A stretch of 11,935 nucleotides of DNA. It comes from Candidatus Competibacteraceae bacterium. GTDB taxonomy: Bacteria > Pseudomonadota > Gammaproteobacteria > Competibacterales > Competibacteraceae. The stretch covers positions 1-11,935 of the forward strand of contig JAGRHI010000143.1 in NCBI GenBank assembly GCA_020445045.1. Reading direction: 5' to 3'. A program made the position numbers and the translations under genes. Below are positions 5,615-11,935 of the stretch, piece by piece. How positions within the stretch are numbered: position 1 is the first letter of the stretch; the number at the start of each line of letters is the position of its first letter. The notes beneath the pieces are model-generated. The model was given only the letters and a program-made list of their open reading frames with translations, was not told the origin of the DNA and did not search any database.

Positions 5615-7657
5615 ATGATTGTGGGAATTCTATCGCTGGTGTTGGGCTTGGGCGGGCTCGCTTTTGCCGCATGGCTTTACAGGGGCATCGTCCGCCGCTC
5701 CACCGGTGACGAGTTGATGACTTCGATCGCCACCGAAATCCAACTGGGGGCCATGACTTACCTGCGCGCCCAATATGTGAAAATCGGTATTTTTGCGTTG
5801 GTGTTGGCCATCCTGCTGGCTGTTTCCAAACAGCACGGTTTCGGCACTAGTATCGCATTCCTAACCGGCGCCCTGACCTCGGCGCTGGCCGGCCTGATCG
5901 GAATGCGGGCGGCGACCAAGGCCAACGTTCGCGTCACCGCGGCGGCGCGGGAGCAGGGCGCCGGCGAGGCGCTACTGGTCGGATTCAACGGCGGCGCGGT
6001 CATGGGTTTGGCCGTGGCCAGCTTCGGCCTGCTGGGCCTGGGCCTGTTTTTCACCGGCATGTCGACCCAGTTCGCCGTCAATCCGGAATCCACCGCCACC
6101 ATCTGGGGCTTTTCGATGGGTGCGTCCTCCATCGCCCTGTTCGCGCGAGTCGGCGGCGGTATCTTCACCAAAGCCGCCGACGTCGGTTCCGACCTGGTCG
6201 GCAAGGTCGAGGCCGGCATTCCCGAAGACGATCCGCGCAATCCGGGCGTGATCGCCGACAACGTGGGCGATAACGTCGGCGACATCGCCGGCATGGGCGC
6301 CGACATCTACGAATCGTATGTCGGCGCGATGGTCGCGGCGATCACTCTGGCCGCCACCTCCAGCGTCGCCGAACTGACCCACTACTTCGGTGAAGGCGTC
6401 AGCCGGCCGATGCTGTTGGCCCTGCCACTGGTGCTGGCGAGCATCGGCCTGCTCTCGTCGCTGGTCGGGATTTATGGAATGACCGCCTTCAAGAAATACG
6501 GGCCAGAAAAGGCGCTGGCGATTTCGGAGTTCAGCTCCGCGGGGCTGTTTCTGATCCTCACGATGCTGGTCATGCTGCTGTTCGGCTACGGCTGGCCAGT
6601 GTACTTCGCCATTCTGGCCGGCAACCTGGCCGGCGTCGCCATTGGCCGCGTCGCTTGGTACTACACCTCGTCCAAGCCGGTGATGCGCATCATCCAAGCA
6701 TCGAAGACCGGGCCGGCGACCAATATCATCAATGGTCTCGCGGTGGGGATGGAAAGCTGCGCATTGCCGATCCTGATCATCGTGCTGGCCATCTTCGTCG
6801 CCTACCAGACCGCCGGCCAGTATGGGATTGCCATCGCGGCGGTCGGGATGCTGGCCACCGCTGGCGTGACCATGACCATCGACGCCTCCGGCCCGATCTC
6901 CGACAACGCCGGCGGCATCGCCGAAATGTCGCACCAACCCCCCGAAGTTCGCGCAATCACCGACGAACTCGACGCCATCGGCAATACCACCGCCGCCACC
7001 GGCAAGGGTTTCGCCATCGGTTCGGCGGCGTTGACGGCGCTGGCGCTGTTCGTGGCCTACAAGGAAGCGGTCGAACTGGCTGTCGGCCATCCCGTGACAA
7101 TGGACATCACCGAGCCACGCGTCGTGATCGGTGTATTCCTAGGCGGCGTGGTGGTGCTGCTGGCGGCGGCGATGACCATGAGTTCGGTGGGTCGAGCCGC
7201 CATGGAGATGGTCACCGAGATTCGCCGCCAGTTCCGTGAAATACCGGGCCTGTTGCAGGGCACCGCCAAGCCGGATACGGCGCGCTGCGTGACGATCTCG
7301 ACCGACGCCGCGCTGCGCGAGATGATCCCACCGGGGCTCATGGCGGTGATCGCGCCGGTGATCGTCGGTTTCTTCTTCGGACCGGTGGCGCTGGGCGGCA
7401 TGCTGCTGGGCGCCCTGCTGACCGGCATGAGCATGGCGCTGTTGATGGCCAACGCTGGCGGCGCCTGGGACAACGCCAAGAAAGCCATCGAAGCGGGTAA
7501 GCTGGAAGGCTCGCGCAAGGGCGGCGATGCGCACGCGGCGGCGGTGATCGGCGATACCGTGGGCGACCCTTTCAAGGACACCAGCGGTCCGGCCATGAAC
7601 ATCCTGGTCAAGCTGCTCTCCATCGTTTCGCTGATTCTGGTGCCTTTCATCACCTGA
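5615..7657 (+). CDS. hppA: Membrane-bound ion-pumping pyrophosphatase, K+-dependent type
   Basis: A 680-residue integral membrane pyrophosphatase, which couples PPi hydrolysis to pumping of H+ or Na+ across the cytoplasmic membrane. Length and composition fit the family, with many hydrophobic segments starting at residue 1. Catalytic motifs are intact: DVGSDLVGKVEAGIPEDDP (189-207), DNVGDNVGD (215-223), the D-A-S-G-P-I-S-D-N region (423-431) and GDTVGDPFKDTSGP (646-659). In GNTTAATGKG (456-465) the residue after the second threonine is Ala460, where potassium-independent enzymes carry Lys, so potassium dependence is predicted. Glu233 lies in ADIYESYVGA, the position of the helix-6 glutamate in sodium-pumping enzymes such as that of Thermotoga maritima; plant proton pumps have it about four residues later. 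Ion specificity therefore stays open, with sodium or mixed pumping plausible. The ATG at 5615 has GGAGGGA five bases upstream. It is transcribed alone and converges with the dehalogenase gene. Confidence 0.95.
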   Translation: MIVGILSLVLGLGGLAFAAWLYRGIVRRSTGDELMTSIATEIQLGAMTYLRAQYVKIGIFALVLAILLAVSKQHGFGTSIAFLTGALTSALAGLIGMRAATKANVRVTAAAREQGAGEALLVGFNGGAVMGLAVASFGLLGLGLFFTGMSTQFAVNPESTATIWGFSMGASSIALFARVGGGIFTKAADVGSDLVGKVEAGIPEDDPRNPGVIADNVGDNVGDIAGMGADIYESYVGAMVAAITLAATSSVAELTHYFGEGVSRPMLLALPLVLASIGLLSSLVGIYGMTAFKKYGPEKALAISEFSSAGLFLILTMLVMLLFGYGWPVYFAILAGNLAGVAIGRVAWYYTSSKPVMRIIQASKTGPATNIINGLAVGMESCALPILIIVLAIFVAYQTAGQYGIAIAAVGMLATAGVTMTIDASGPISDNAGGIAEMSHQPPEVRAITDELDAIGNTTAATGKGFAIGSAALTALALFVAYKEAVELAVGHPVTMDITEPRVVIGVFLGGVVVLLAAAMTMSSVGRAAMEMVTEIRRQFREIPGLLQGTAKPDTARCVTISTDAALREMIPPGLMAVIAPVIVGFFFGPVALGGMLLGALLTGMSMALLMANAGGAWDNAKKAIEAGKLEGSRKGGDAHAAAVIGDTVGDPFKDTSGPAMNILVKLLSIVSLILVPFIT

Positions 7658-7742
7658 ACGCCGGAGGAACGATCACCGCGCCCAGACGTCCGCGACGGCT
7701 GGGCCGGTCATTGCGGCCCGACCCCTCCGGCAAACCGGGGAT

Positions 7743-8438
7743 TTACGCCGGCCGGCCGGCGAACCACTCCGTCAGTTCGTCCAGGCGGCTGACCACCACG
7801 TCCGGTTCGACATCCCAAGGATCGAACACCGCCTCCGGTTGCCGCCGGACCCAGGCGGCGCGCAAACCAGCGGCCTTGGCGCCGATCACGTCCCAGGCGT
7901 TGCTGGACACCAGCCAAGTGTCACCCGGCGGGTGTCCGGCCCGGCGCGCCAGATAGGCATAAACCGCTGGATCGGGCTTGAAAGTGCGTAGATCGTCCAC
8001 GCTGACCACATCCTCCAGACACGGCAATACCCCAGCGTTGCTCAGTAAGGCGCGGATGCTGGCCTCCACCCCGTTGGTAAAAGCCATCAACCGATGGCCC
8101 TGGGTCTTGAGCGTGGTCAAGGCAGCGGTGACTTCAGAAAAAGTCGGTAGGTAAAGATAGCTTTCCAGCAGCCGGCCCTGATCGGATTCCGGCAAGTCGC
8201 AACGCAGTGCCTGCTGGGTATAAAGCAGTGCTTGCCGGGTGCAGGCGTCGAAATCCACGTAGCGCTGCATCAGACCGCGCCGGAACGAATATTCCAACTG
8301 TTTGGCTCGCCAAAGTTCGGCGAAACGGACGGCCTGCTCGCCGACCAGCGCTTGCAAGGGTTCGGCCAGCGCCAGCGGGTCCACCAGCGTACCGTAGACA
8401 TCGAATCCCAATGCGTAGGTTCTTTCCACGTTCTCCAT
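7743..8438 (-). CDS. L-2-haloacid dehalogenase (HAD superfamily, type II)
   Basis: A 231-residue cytoplasmic enzyme of the L-2-haloacid dehalogenase class, which converts (S)-2-haloacids to (R)-2-hydroxyacids through an aspartyl ester. D13-x-Y-G-T17 is the nucleophile motif, R44 lies in LWRAKQLEYS, T121-N-G is motif II, K154-P-D is motif III and SSNAWDVIGA (178-187) is motif IV. These align with D10, T14, R41, S118, K151, Y157, S175, N177 and D180 of the Pseudomonas enzyme L-DEX with a constant shift of three; the only change is Ser118 to Thr121. I therefore expect an active enzyme, though natural substrates of such homologues are often unknown. The ATG at 8438 has GAGGAAG upstream. A longer in-frame reading to 8909 runs through DUF423 in another frame and is not real. 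The gene lies 74 bases after DUF423 on the same strand and may be cotranscribed with it. Confidence 0.9.
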   Translation of the reverse strand: MENVERTYALGFDVYGTLVDPLALAEPLQALVGEQAVRFAELWRAKQLEYSFRRGLMQRYVDFDACTRQALLYTQQALRCDLPESDQGRLLESYLYLPTFSEVTAALTTLKTQGHRLMAFTNGVEASIRALLSNAGVLPCLEDVVSVDDLRTFKPDPAVYAYLARRAGHPPGDTWLVSSNAWDVIGAKAAGLRAAWVRRQPEAVFDPWDVEPDVVVSRLDELTEWFAGRPA

Positions 8439-8512
8439 CCATCTTCCTCGTCTGAAGGGCTTGTCGTCGTCGTGTCCGCCCCGGAGATGCTCGCCGCGAA
8501 TCGCCGCTCGGT

Positions 8513-8896
8513 CTAAGCCGCCCGTACGACCGCGATCACCCACAGCAACCAGGCCAGCAGAAAGCTCGTCCCGCCCAGCGGGGTGATGGCGCCCAACCAG
8601 CGGATGCCGCTGAGGGCAAGCGCATACAAACTGCCCGAAAACAGCAACAAACCCACAATCATCAGGATGCCCGAACCACGCAGCAGCACCGTCGGCGGTA
8701 CATGCAACGCCAACAGCCCGACCGCCAGCAATCCCAGGGCATGATAGAAATGATAGTTCACCGCAGTCTCGTAAATGGCCATCAGGTCGGGCGCCAGCGT
8801 CTTTTTCAGCGCGTGCGCGCCGAACGCGCCCATCGCCACCGCCAACAGCATCCCACAGCCGCCCAGTATCAAGAACATCTTTGCCCAAACCGACAT
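8513..8896 (-). CDS. DUF423 small membrane protein
   Basis: A 127-residue inner-membrane protein of the DUF423 family (E. coli YgdD-like). It has the conserved AVAMGAFGAHALKK segment near residues 19-32 and ITPLGGTSFLLAW near residues 103-115. Four hydrophobic segments can be seen, at about 6-24, 53-66, 74-92 and 108-124, which is the usual size and topology. The function of the family is unknown. I chose the ATG at 8896 because GGAGGG lies about six bases upstream; the reading could extend to 9007, but those 37 residues are not family-like. The dehalogenase gene follows on the same strand, which may simply reflect local operon layout. No promoter is convincing in the 257 bases upstream. Confidence 0.9.
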   Translation of the reverse strand: MSVWAKMFLILGGCGMLLAVAMGAFGAHALKKTLAPDLMAIYETAVNYHFYHALGLLAVGLLALHVPPTVLLRGSGILMIVGLLLFSGSLYALALSGIRWLGAITPLGGTSFLLAWLLWVIAVVRAA

Positions 8897-9153
8897 CACG
8901 ACCCTCCACGGAACTCGGTTGACAGGCGGTTCGTCCGGGTTCTTACCCACCACCCTGGAAGGGGCCAGAAAAGAACCGATACAAAGCTCACACCCCACGC
9001 CCGCCATGGCGGCGATAACTCATGTCGCCTTCGATGTCACCCGCGATCTCCATCGATCATACCCCAAAGCGCCTCACCGGCTAAATTCCCCTGGCGCGAA
9101 CGAGCCGGCCCAGCGGCGGCGCCGCGCAAAGCCATGCCTCCGGCGCGCGGGCC

Positions 9154-9840
9154 TCACCGATAGCCGATGATGCGCGTCTCGCTGTTCCACTCGCCGAAAA
9201 ACGGCTTACCCTCCGCCTGCAAGAGCAGTTGCCGATTCCGCGGCATCGGCAACCAAATATTGTCGGAATTGTAGCTCCACCCTCCCTGCGACTGAGCGGT
9301 GGCATACAGGTAAAACGACACCTCGCGGCCACCGTCCAGCGCCACCGCTACCCGGAACCGATGAGGTCCGCCCTCGACGTAACCGGTGGCGACTTGCGCG
9401 TACACCAGGATTTCGCGCGCCGAATCCGGAACGGTGACCGGGATCGGGTGCATGACCTGTTTGCCGTCCCCTTCGGGAAACCCGCCCAAGGGCACATCGA
9501 CCGACCGATACGCCTTCCAGACCGCATCGCCGGCCGTGCTCGCCGGCCGCGCCACCACCACGGGCTTCTCCACCTTGCGTCGTAGGGCCGCGACGCTGTT
9601 GCGGGTACCCTGAATGTCGCGGCCGACCTCGGCCAGCGACTGGTCGAGCGCCAGCCACTGTTCCCGCCGCTGCTCGACGACCTGCCGTTCCAGCGCCGCC
9701 AACCGGGTATCGAGCGCCGTCAGCCTCGCCTCCAGCACGGCTTGTCCCACCGGCGGCGTCGGTTCCGATTCCAACGTCGCGCAACCGGCCGCCAGCATCC
9801 CGCCCAGGGCGGACCACACCCAAATCCGTAGCAACTTCAT
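9154..9840 (-). CDS. Outer-membrane-type lipoprotein with coiled coil, unknown function
   Basis: A 228-residue protein that I do not recognise as a named family. It opens with a short basic start and a hydrophobic segment ending in the lipobox LAAGC (16-20). Cys20 would be lipidated, and Ala at +2 predicts sorting to the outer membrane. Residues about 34-92 form a Leu/Ala/Glu/Arg-rich helix with heptad spacing, likely a coiled coil for self-association. Residues about 105-228 alternate hydrophobic and polar residues (EILVYAQVATGY, RFRVAVALDG, EVSFYLYATA), suggesting a beta-sandwich, and end with IIGYR. The ATG at 9840 fits the lipobox. Extension to 9945 is ruled out by a -10 box inside it. 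The gene diverges from the VWA-phosphatase-kinase unit and might be its envelope partner, but orientation alone does not show that. Confidence 0.75.
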   Translation of the reverse strand: MKLLRIWVWSALGGMLAAGCATLESEPTPPVGQAVLEARLTALDTRLAALERQVVEQRREQWLALDQSLAEVGRDIQGTRNSVAALRRKVEKPVVVARPASTAGDAVWKAYRSVDVPLGGFPEGDGKQVMHPIPVTVPDSAREILVYAQVATGYVEGGPHRFRVAVALDGGREVSFYLYATAQSQGGWSYNSDNIWLPMPRNRQLLLQAEGKPFFGEWNSETRIIGYR

Positions 9841-9879
9841 GTCATTTTCCCGATCGTTTTCCATTTGAATGAGCCCAGC

Positions 9880-9885
9880 ATTATA
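9880..9885 (-). promoter_or_regulatory. -10 box for the lipoprotein gene
   Basis: On the minus strand this is a perfect TATAAT. Transcription would start near 9873, giving a leader of about 33 bases before the ATG at 9840. No good -35 box lies 16-18 bases upstream, so an activator or a weak promoter is likely. The box helps decide the start: a longer reading frame would begin upstream of it. Confidence 0.4.
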
Positions 9886-9914
9886 CCGACCGCGCCACAG
9901 CGGTTCCCGCTCGC

Positions 9915-9941
9915 TTGCAACCACCGCGGATAGGGTATATT
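9915..9941 (+). promoter_or_regulatory. Candidate promoter for the VWA-PP2C-kinase unit
   Basis: TTGCAA (9915-9920) and TATATT (9936-9941, five of six consensus bases) are separated by 15 bases, which is shorter than ideal. A start near 9948 would give a leader of about 34 bases before the ATG at 9982. It lies back to back with the lipoprotein -10 box. Confidence 0.3.
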
Positions 9942-9981
9942 TCACGTGGTTTCACCAGCGTTTCCCGAGAGGAACCCCAGG

Positions 9982-10677
9982 ATGAACGAACTCGATCTGT
10001 CCCGACAAACTCCGTTCGGCGCGGATTTCAGCGTCGCCGAATTCGCCGACAACCCGGAGCCGCGCTGCCCCTGCGTGCTGCTGCTGGACAATTCCTGGTC
10101 CATGAGCGGCCACCCGATCGCCGAACTCAACGAAGGACTGACCACCTTCAAGGACGAACTGCTGGCCGACAGCCTGGCGGCCAAGCGGGTCGAAATCGCC
10201 ATCGTCAGCTTCGGCCCGGTCCAGGTGGTCAACGAATTTCAGACCGCCGAGCACTTCACGCCGCCGCAACTGACGGCGCGCAAGGATACGCCCATGGGCC
10301 TGGCGATCATCCAGGGGCTGGAGTTGCTGGACCAGCGCAAGACGCTGTACCGCGAACACGGTATTCCCTTCTTTCGTCCCTGGGTATTCCTGATCACCGA
10401 CGGCAGCCCCACCGACGACTGGAAAGCCGCCGCCCGGGAAGTCCGCGAGGGCGAGGAAAACCGCGCCTTCGCCTTCTTCGCGGTCGGGGTCGAGGGCGCC
10501 AACATGGATATCCTTCAGCAAATTTCCGCGCGTCAGCCGCTGCGCTTGAAGGGGCTGCGGTTCCGCGAGATGTTCCAATGGCTGTCCAACTCGATGCGAT
10601 CGGTGTCGCGCTCGGTGCCGGGCACCGAAGTACCGCTGGGGAATCCCACCGCGCCCGACGGCTGGGCCTCGGTGTGA
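9982..10677 (+). CDS. TerY-like von Willebrand factor A domain protein
   Basis: A 231-residue cytoplasmic protein consisting of one VWA domain. The metal-ion-dependent adhesion site is complete: D36-N-S38-W-S40 after the strand CVLLL, T103 in KDTPMG, and D140 in FLITDG. The overall pattern, with a short N-terminal strand region before the DxSxS motif and the ITDGSPTDDW segment, matches TerY (COG4245). VWA proteins of this class bind a metal ion and assemble with partners. In the TerY-P triad the partners are a PP2C phosphatase and a Ser/Thr kinase, exactly the two genes that follow. The ATG at 9982 has AGAGGA about eight bases upstream; an in-frame GTG at 9946 precedes that ribosome site and is unlikely. 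The stop codon overlaps the GTG of the phosphatase gene. No terA-F genes are seen in the window. I am sure of the domain and fairly sure of the triad role. Confidence 0.88.
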   Translation: MNELDLSRQTPFGADFSVAEFADNPEPRCPCVLLLDNSWSMSGHPIAELNEGLTTFKDELLADSLAAKRVEIAIVSFGPVQVVNEFQTAEHFTPPQLTARKDTPMGLAIIQGLELLDQRKTLYREHGIPFFRPWVFLITDGSPTDDWKAAAREVREGEENRAFAFFAVGVEGANMDILQQISARQPLRLKGLRFREMFQWLSNSMRSVSRSVPGTEVPLGNPTAPDGWASV

Positions 10678-11648
10678 ACGAACCGGACGGCTGGCGCTAT
10701 GTCCACGCCAGCGTGGCGGGCGTGGCGCATCTCGCCGATGGGATCGGCTGCCAGGATGCCTGCGCGGCCCAACTACTGCCCAGACCGGCATCGGGTCCGG
10801 TGCTGGTGCTGGCCGCCACCGACGGCGCCGGCAGCGCCACGCTCTCGGGCGTCGGCGCCGAGTTGGCCTGCCAGACCCTGCTGGCCGAATGCGCGGCCTG
10901 GCTGGCGGCGACCCCTCTCGACGGGGATTGGACGCCCGCCGTGGCCGAAACACTGTTCCAACAGGTTCGAAACGCGCTGGAGCGCCTCGCGACGGACACG
11001 GCGCAGCCGGTCCGGGAATTCGCCTGCACCCTACTGGGCGCGATGGTGGCCGCCGACCGCGCGCTGTTTTTGCAAATCGGCGATGGGGCCATCGTGATCG
11101 GCACCCCGGACGAAGGTTATCGGCCGGTGTTCTGGCCGCAGGGCGGCGAATATGCCAACGAGACCTATTTCGTCACCGATGCCGGCGCCGCCACCCATCT
11201 GGAATGCGCGATCCTGACCGAACCCATCGTTGAAATCGCGCTACTGACCGACGGCCTGCAACGGCTGGCACTACACTATCGAACCCGCCAGGCCCACCAA
11301 CCGTTTTTCCGCCCCTTGTTCCAGCGCTTGCGCGAACATCCCGAACCCGGCTGTCCGACGGTGTTGGTGACCGCGCTGGAACGCCTGCTCGCCGGTCCGG
11401 CGATCAACCAGCGCACCCACGACGACAAAACCCTGATCCTGGCCACCCGGCTGGCGGCGACGCAGTCCGTCGAGGGCGCCACCGATACCGGCATCGACTC
11501 GCTCCCTCCGGCTGCCGCCTCCAGCGACGCGGGAGCAGCGGCCACCGATCCGGCAAGGACGCCCTATCCCTCCTCCGGGGAAGACGAAGGCGAGGCAACG
11601 CCCCCCGAATCCGCGCTCCGGGACGAATCCGGTGACGAGGCTGTATAG
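10674..11648 (+). CDS. PP2C-type Ser/Thr protein phosphatase of the TerY-P triad
   Basis: A 324-residue PPM-family phosphatase that should remove phosphates from Ser/Thr of proteins phosphorylated by the kinase encoded next. It begins near the domain start with W7-R-Y-V-H-A-S-V-A-G and G23-x-G-C-Q-D28, typical of the triad phosphatases. Metal-binding motifs are AATDGAG (D50-G51), IGDGA (G136-D137-G138), LLTDG (D193-G194) and HDDKT (D250-D251), so the catalytic set appears intact. Residues about 265-324 are low-complexity, rich in Ala, Pro, Glu and Asp, and probably disordered. The GTG at 10674 overlaps the VWA stop as GTGA, with no ribosome site of its own, so translation is probably coupled. 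The open frame continues upstream in phase, but only as an out-of-frame reading of the VWA gene. An upstream in-frame ATG inside the VWA gene is less likely. Confidence 0.85.
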   Translation: MNEPDGWRYVHASVAGVAHLADGIGCQDACAAQLLPRPASGPVLVLAATDGAGSATLSGVGAELACQTLLAECAAWLAATPLDGDWTPAVAETLFQQVRNALERLATDTAQPVREFACTLLGAMVAADRALFLQIGDGAIVIGTPDEGYRPVFWPQGGEYANETYFVTDAGAATHLECAILTEPIVEIALLTDGLQRLALHYRTRQAHQPFFRPLFQRLREHPEPGCPTVLVTALERLLAGPAINQRTHDDKTLILATRLAATQSVEGATDTGIDSLPPAAASSDAGAAATDPARTPYPSSGEDEGEATPPESALRDESGDEAV

Positions 11649-11935
11649 CGGCGCTGGCCACCCCGTCGAACCGGGCAAGGCGTTGGGACGTGGTGGCGAA
11701 GGCGCGGTCCATGACATCGTCGGCCGACCGGGCTTCGTCGCCAAGATCTACCATCAGGCGGTCGGCGCCGACAAGGCGCTCAAGCTGGAGGGAATGGCTC
11801 GGCAGGCCCAACCCAGCCTGCTGGAAATCGCCGCCTGGCCGGTGGATGTGCTGCGCGCCCAGCCGACCGGTCCGGTATGTGGCTTCGTGATGCCCAAGGT
11901 CAGCGGCTACCAGGAAATCCACAGCCTGTACGGCC
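11632..11935 (+). CDS. Ser/Thr protein kinase of the TerY-P triad (N-terminus only)
   Basis: The first 101 codons of a eukaryotic-type protein kinase that runs off the right window edge. The glycine-rich loop is G19-R-G-G-E-G-A-V26, the ATP-binding lysine is K38 in FVAKIY, and a hinge-like segment FVMPKV lies at 85-90. Glu53 in KLEG could be the helix-C partner of K38. The opening (RLYSGAGHP, then PGKALGRGGEG) follows the pattern of triad kinases. I chose the GTG at 11632, giving a 17-base overlap with the phosphatase gene, because the frame needs a start just before the loop and no ATG fits. It should phosphorylate Ser/Thr of proteins, perhaps the VWA partner, with the PP2C protein reversing this. 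The catalytic HRD and DFG motifs and any helix-hairpin-helix tail lie outside the window. Confidence 0.82.
   Translation, partial: MTRLYSGAGHPVEPGKALGRGGEGAVHDIVGRPGFVAKIYHQAVGADKALKLEGMARQAQPSLLEIAAWPVDVLRAQPTGPVCGFVMPKVSGYQEIHSLYG

Noticed and set aside
5972..7090. Long minus-strand open frame inside hppA
   Set aside because: The translation is a compositionally biased Gly/Asp/Arg/His/Gln sequence, antisense to a clear pyrophosphatase.
7725..7740. GC hairpin around CCGGCAAACCGG between convergent genes as a terminator
   Set aside because: Only four strong pairs plus a wobble, and no T-run on either side.
8992..9057. 21-codon minus-strand ORF upstream of DUF423 as a leader peptide
   Set aside because: No ribosome site, no residue bias or attenuator-like hairpin, and such short frames are expected by chance.
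9056..9061. Minus-strand TATGAT as a promoter for DUF423
   Set aside because: The -35 match is poor (TTAGCC), and it would leave a leader of about 150 bases with nothing else to support it.
1..11935. CRISPR array, tRNA, rRNA, insertion sequence or prophage genes
   Set aside because: I saw no repeat-spacer pattern, cloverleaf, transposase or phage motifs by reading; only a dedicated search could exclude short remnants.

Overview
The window is chromosomal DNA from a GC-rich Gram-negative bacterium. A Tat-exported protein, an outer-membrane-type lipoprotein, an L-2-haloacid dehalogenase, a DUF423 protein and a NapG/NapH-like electron-transfer protein point to a proteobacterium. A gammaproteobacterium (for example Chromatiales or Competibacteraceae) is my best guess, but nothing here proves the taxon. 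There are eleven protein genes, two of them cut by the window ends. I see no tRNA, rRNA, CRISPR array or recognisable insertion sequence. No gap between genes is longer than 260 bases.

Region 1 (1-5436, all minus strand). In transcription order this holds a two-CBS-domain protein, a Tat-exported DUF362 protein, an AlbA_2/Schlafen-like ATPase-type protein, a large membrane iron-sulfur protein resembling NapH fused to NapG, a likely intrinsic terminator, and the N-terminus of LarC (nickel-pincer cofactor synthesis). The DUF362 protein and the NapGH-like protein look like a membrane/periplasmic redox pair. The AlbA_2 gene between them is clearly poorer in GC than both neighbours and looks like a later insertion.

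Region 2 (5437-7657). A divergent intergenic region with a sigma70-like promoter and a small palindrome drives hppA, a membrane pyrophosphatase. Its GNTTA signature predicts potassium dependence. The position of a glutamate in its sixth helix makes sodium pumping a real possibility.

Region 3 (7743-9840, minus strand). This holds an L-2-haloacid dehalogenase of the HAD superfamily with its full catalytic set, a small DUF423 membrane protein, and a lipoprotein with a coiled coil and an unknown C-terminal domain. These look like ordinary accessory genes, not one pathway.

Region 4 (9982-11935, plus strand). A tightly overlapping three-gene unit encodes a TerY-like von Willebrand factor A protein, a PP2C-type phosphatase and a Ser/Thr protein kinase that runs off the end. 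This is the architecture known as the TerY-P triad, a phospho-signalling module linked to Ter stress systems. Both downstream genes start with GTG inside the end of the gene before, which indicates translational coupling. The triad and the interrupted DUF362/NapGH-like locus are the two parts most worth following up.
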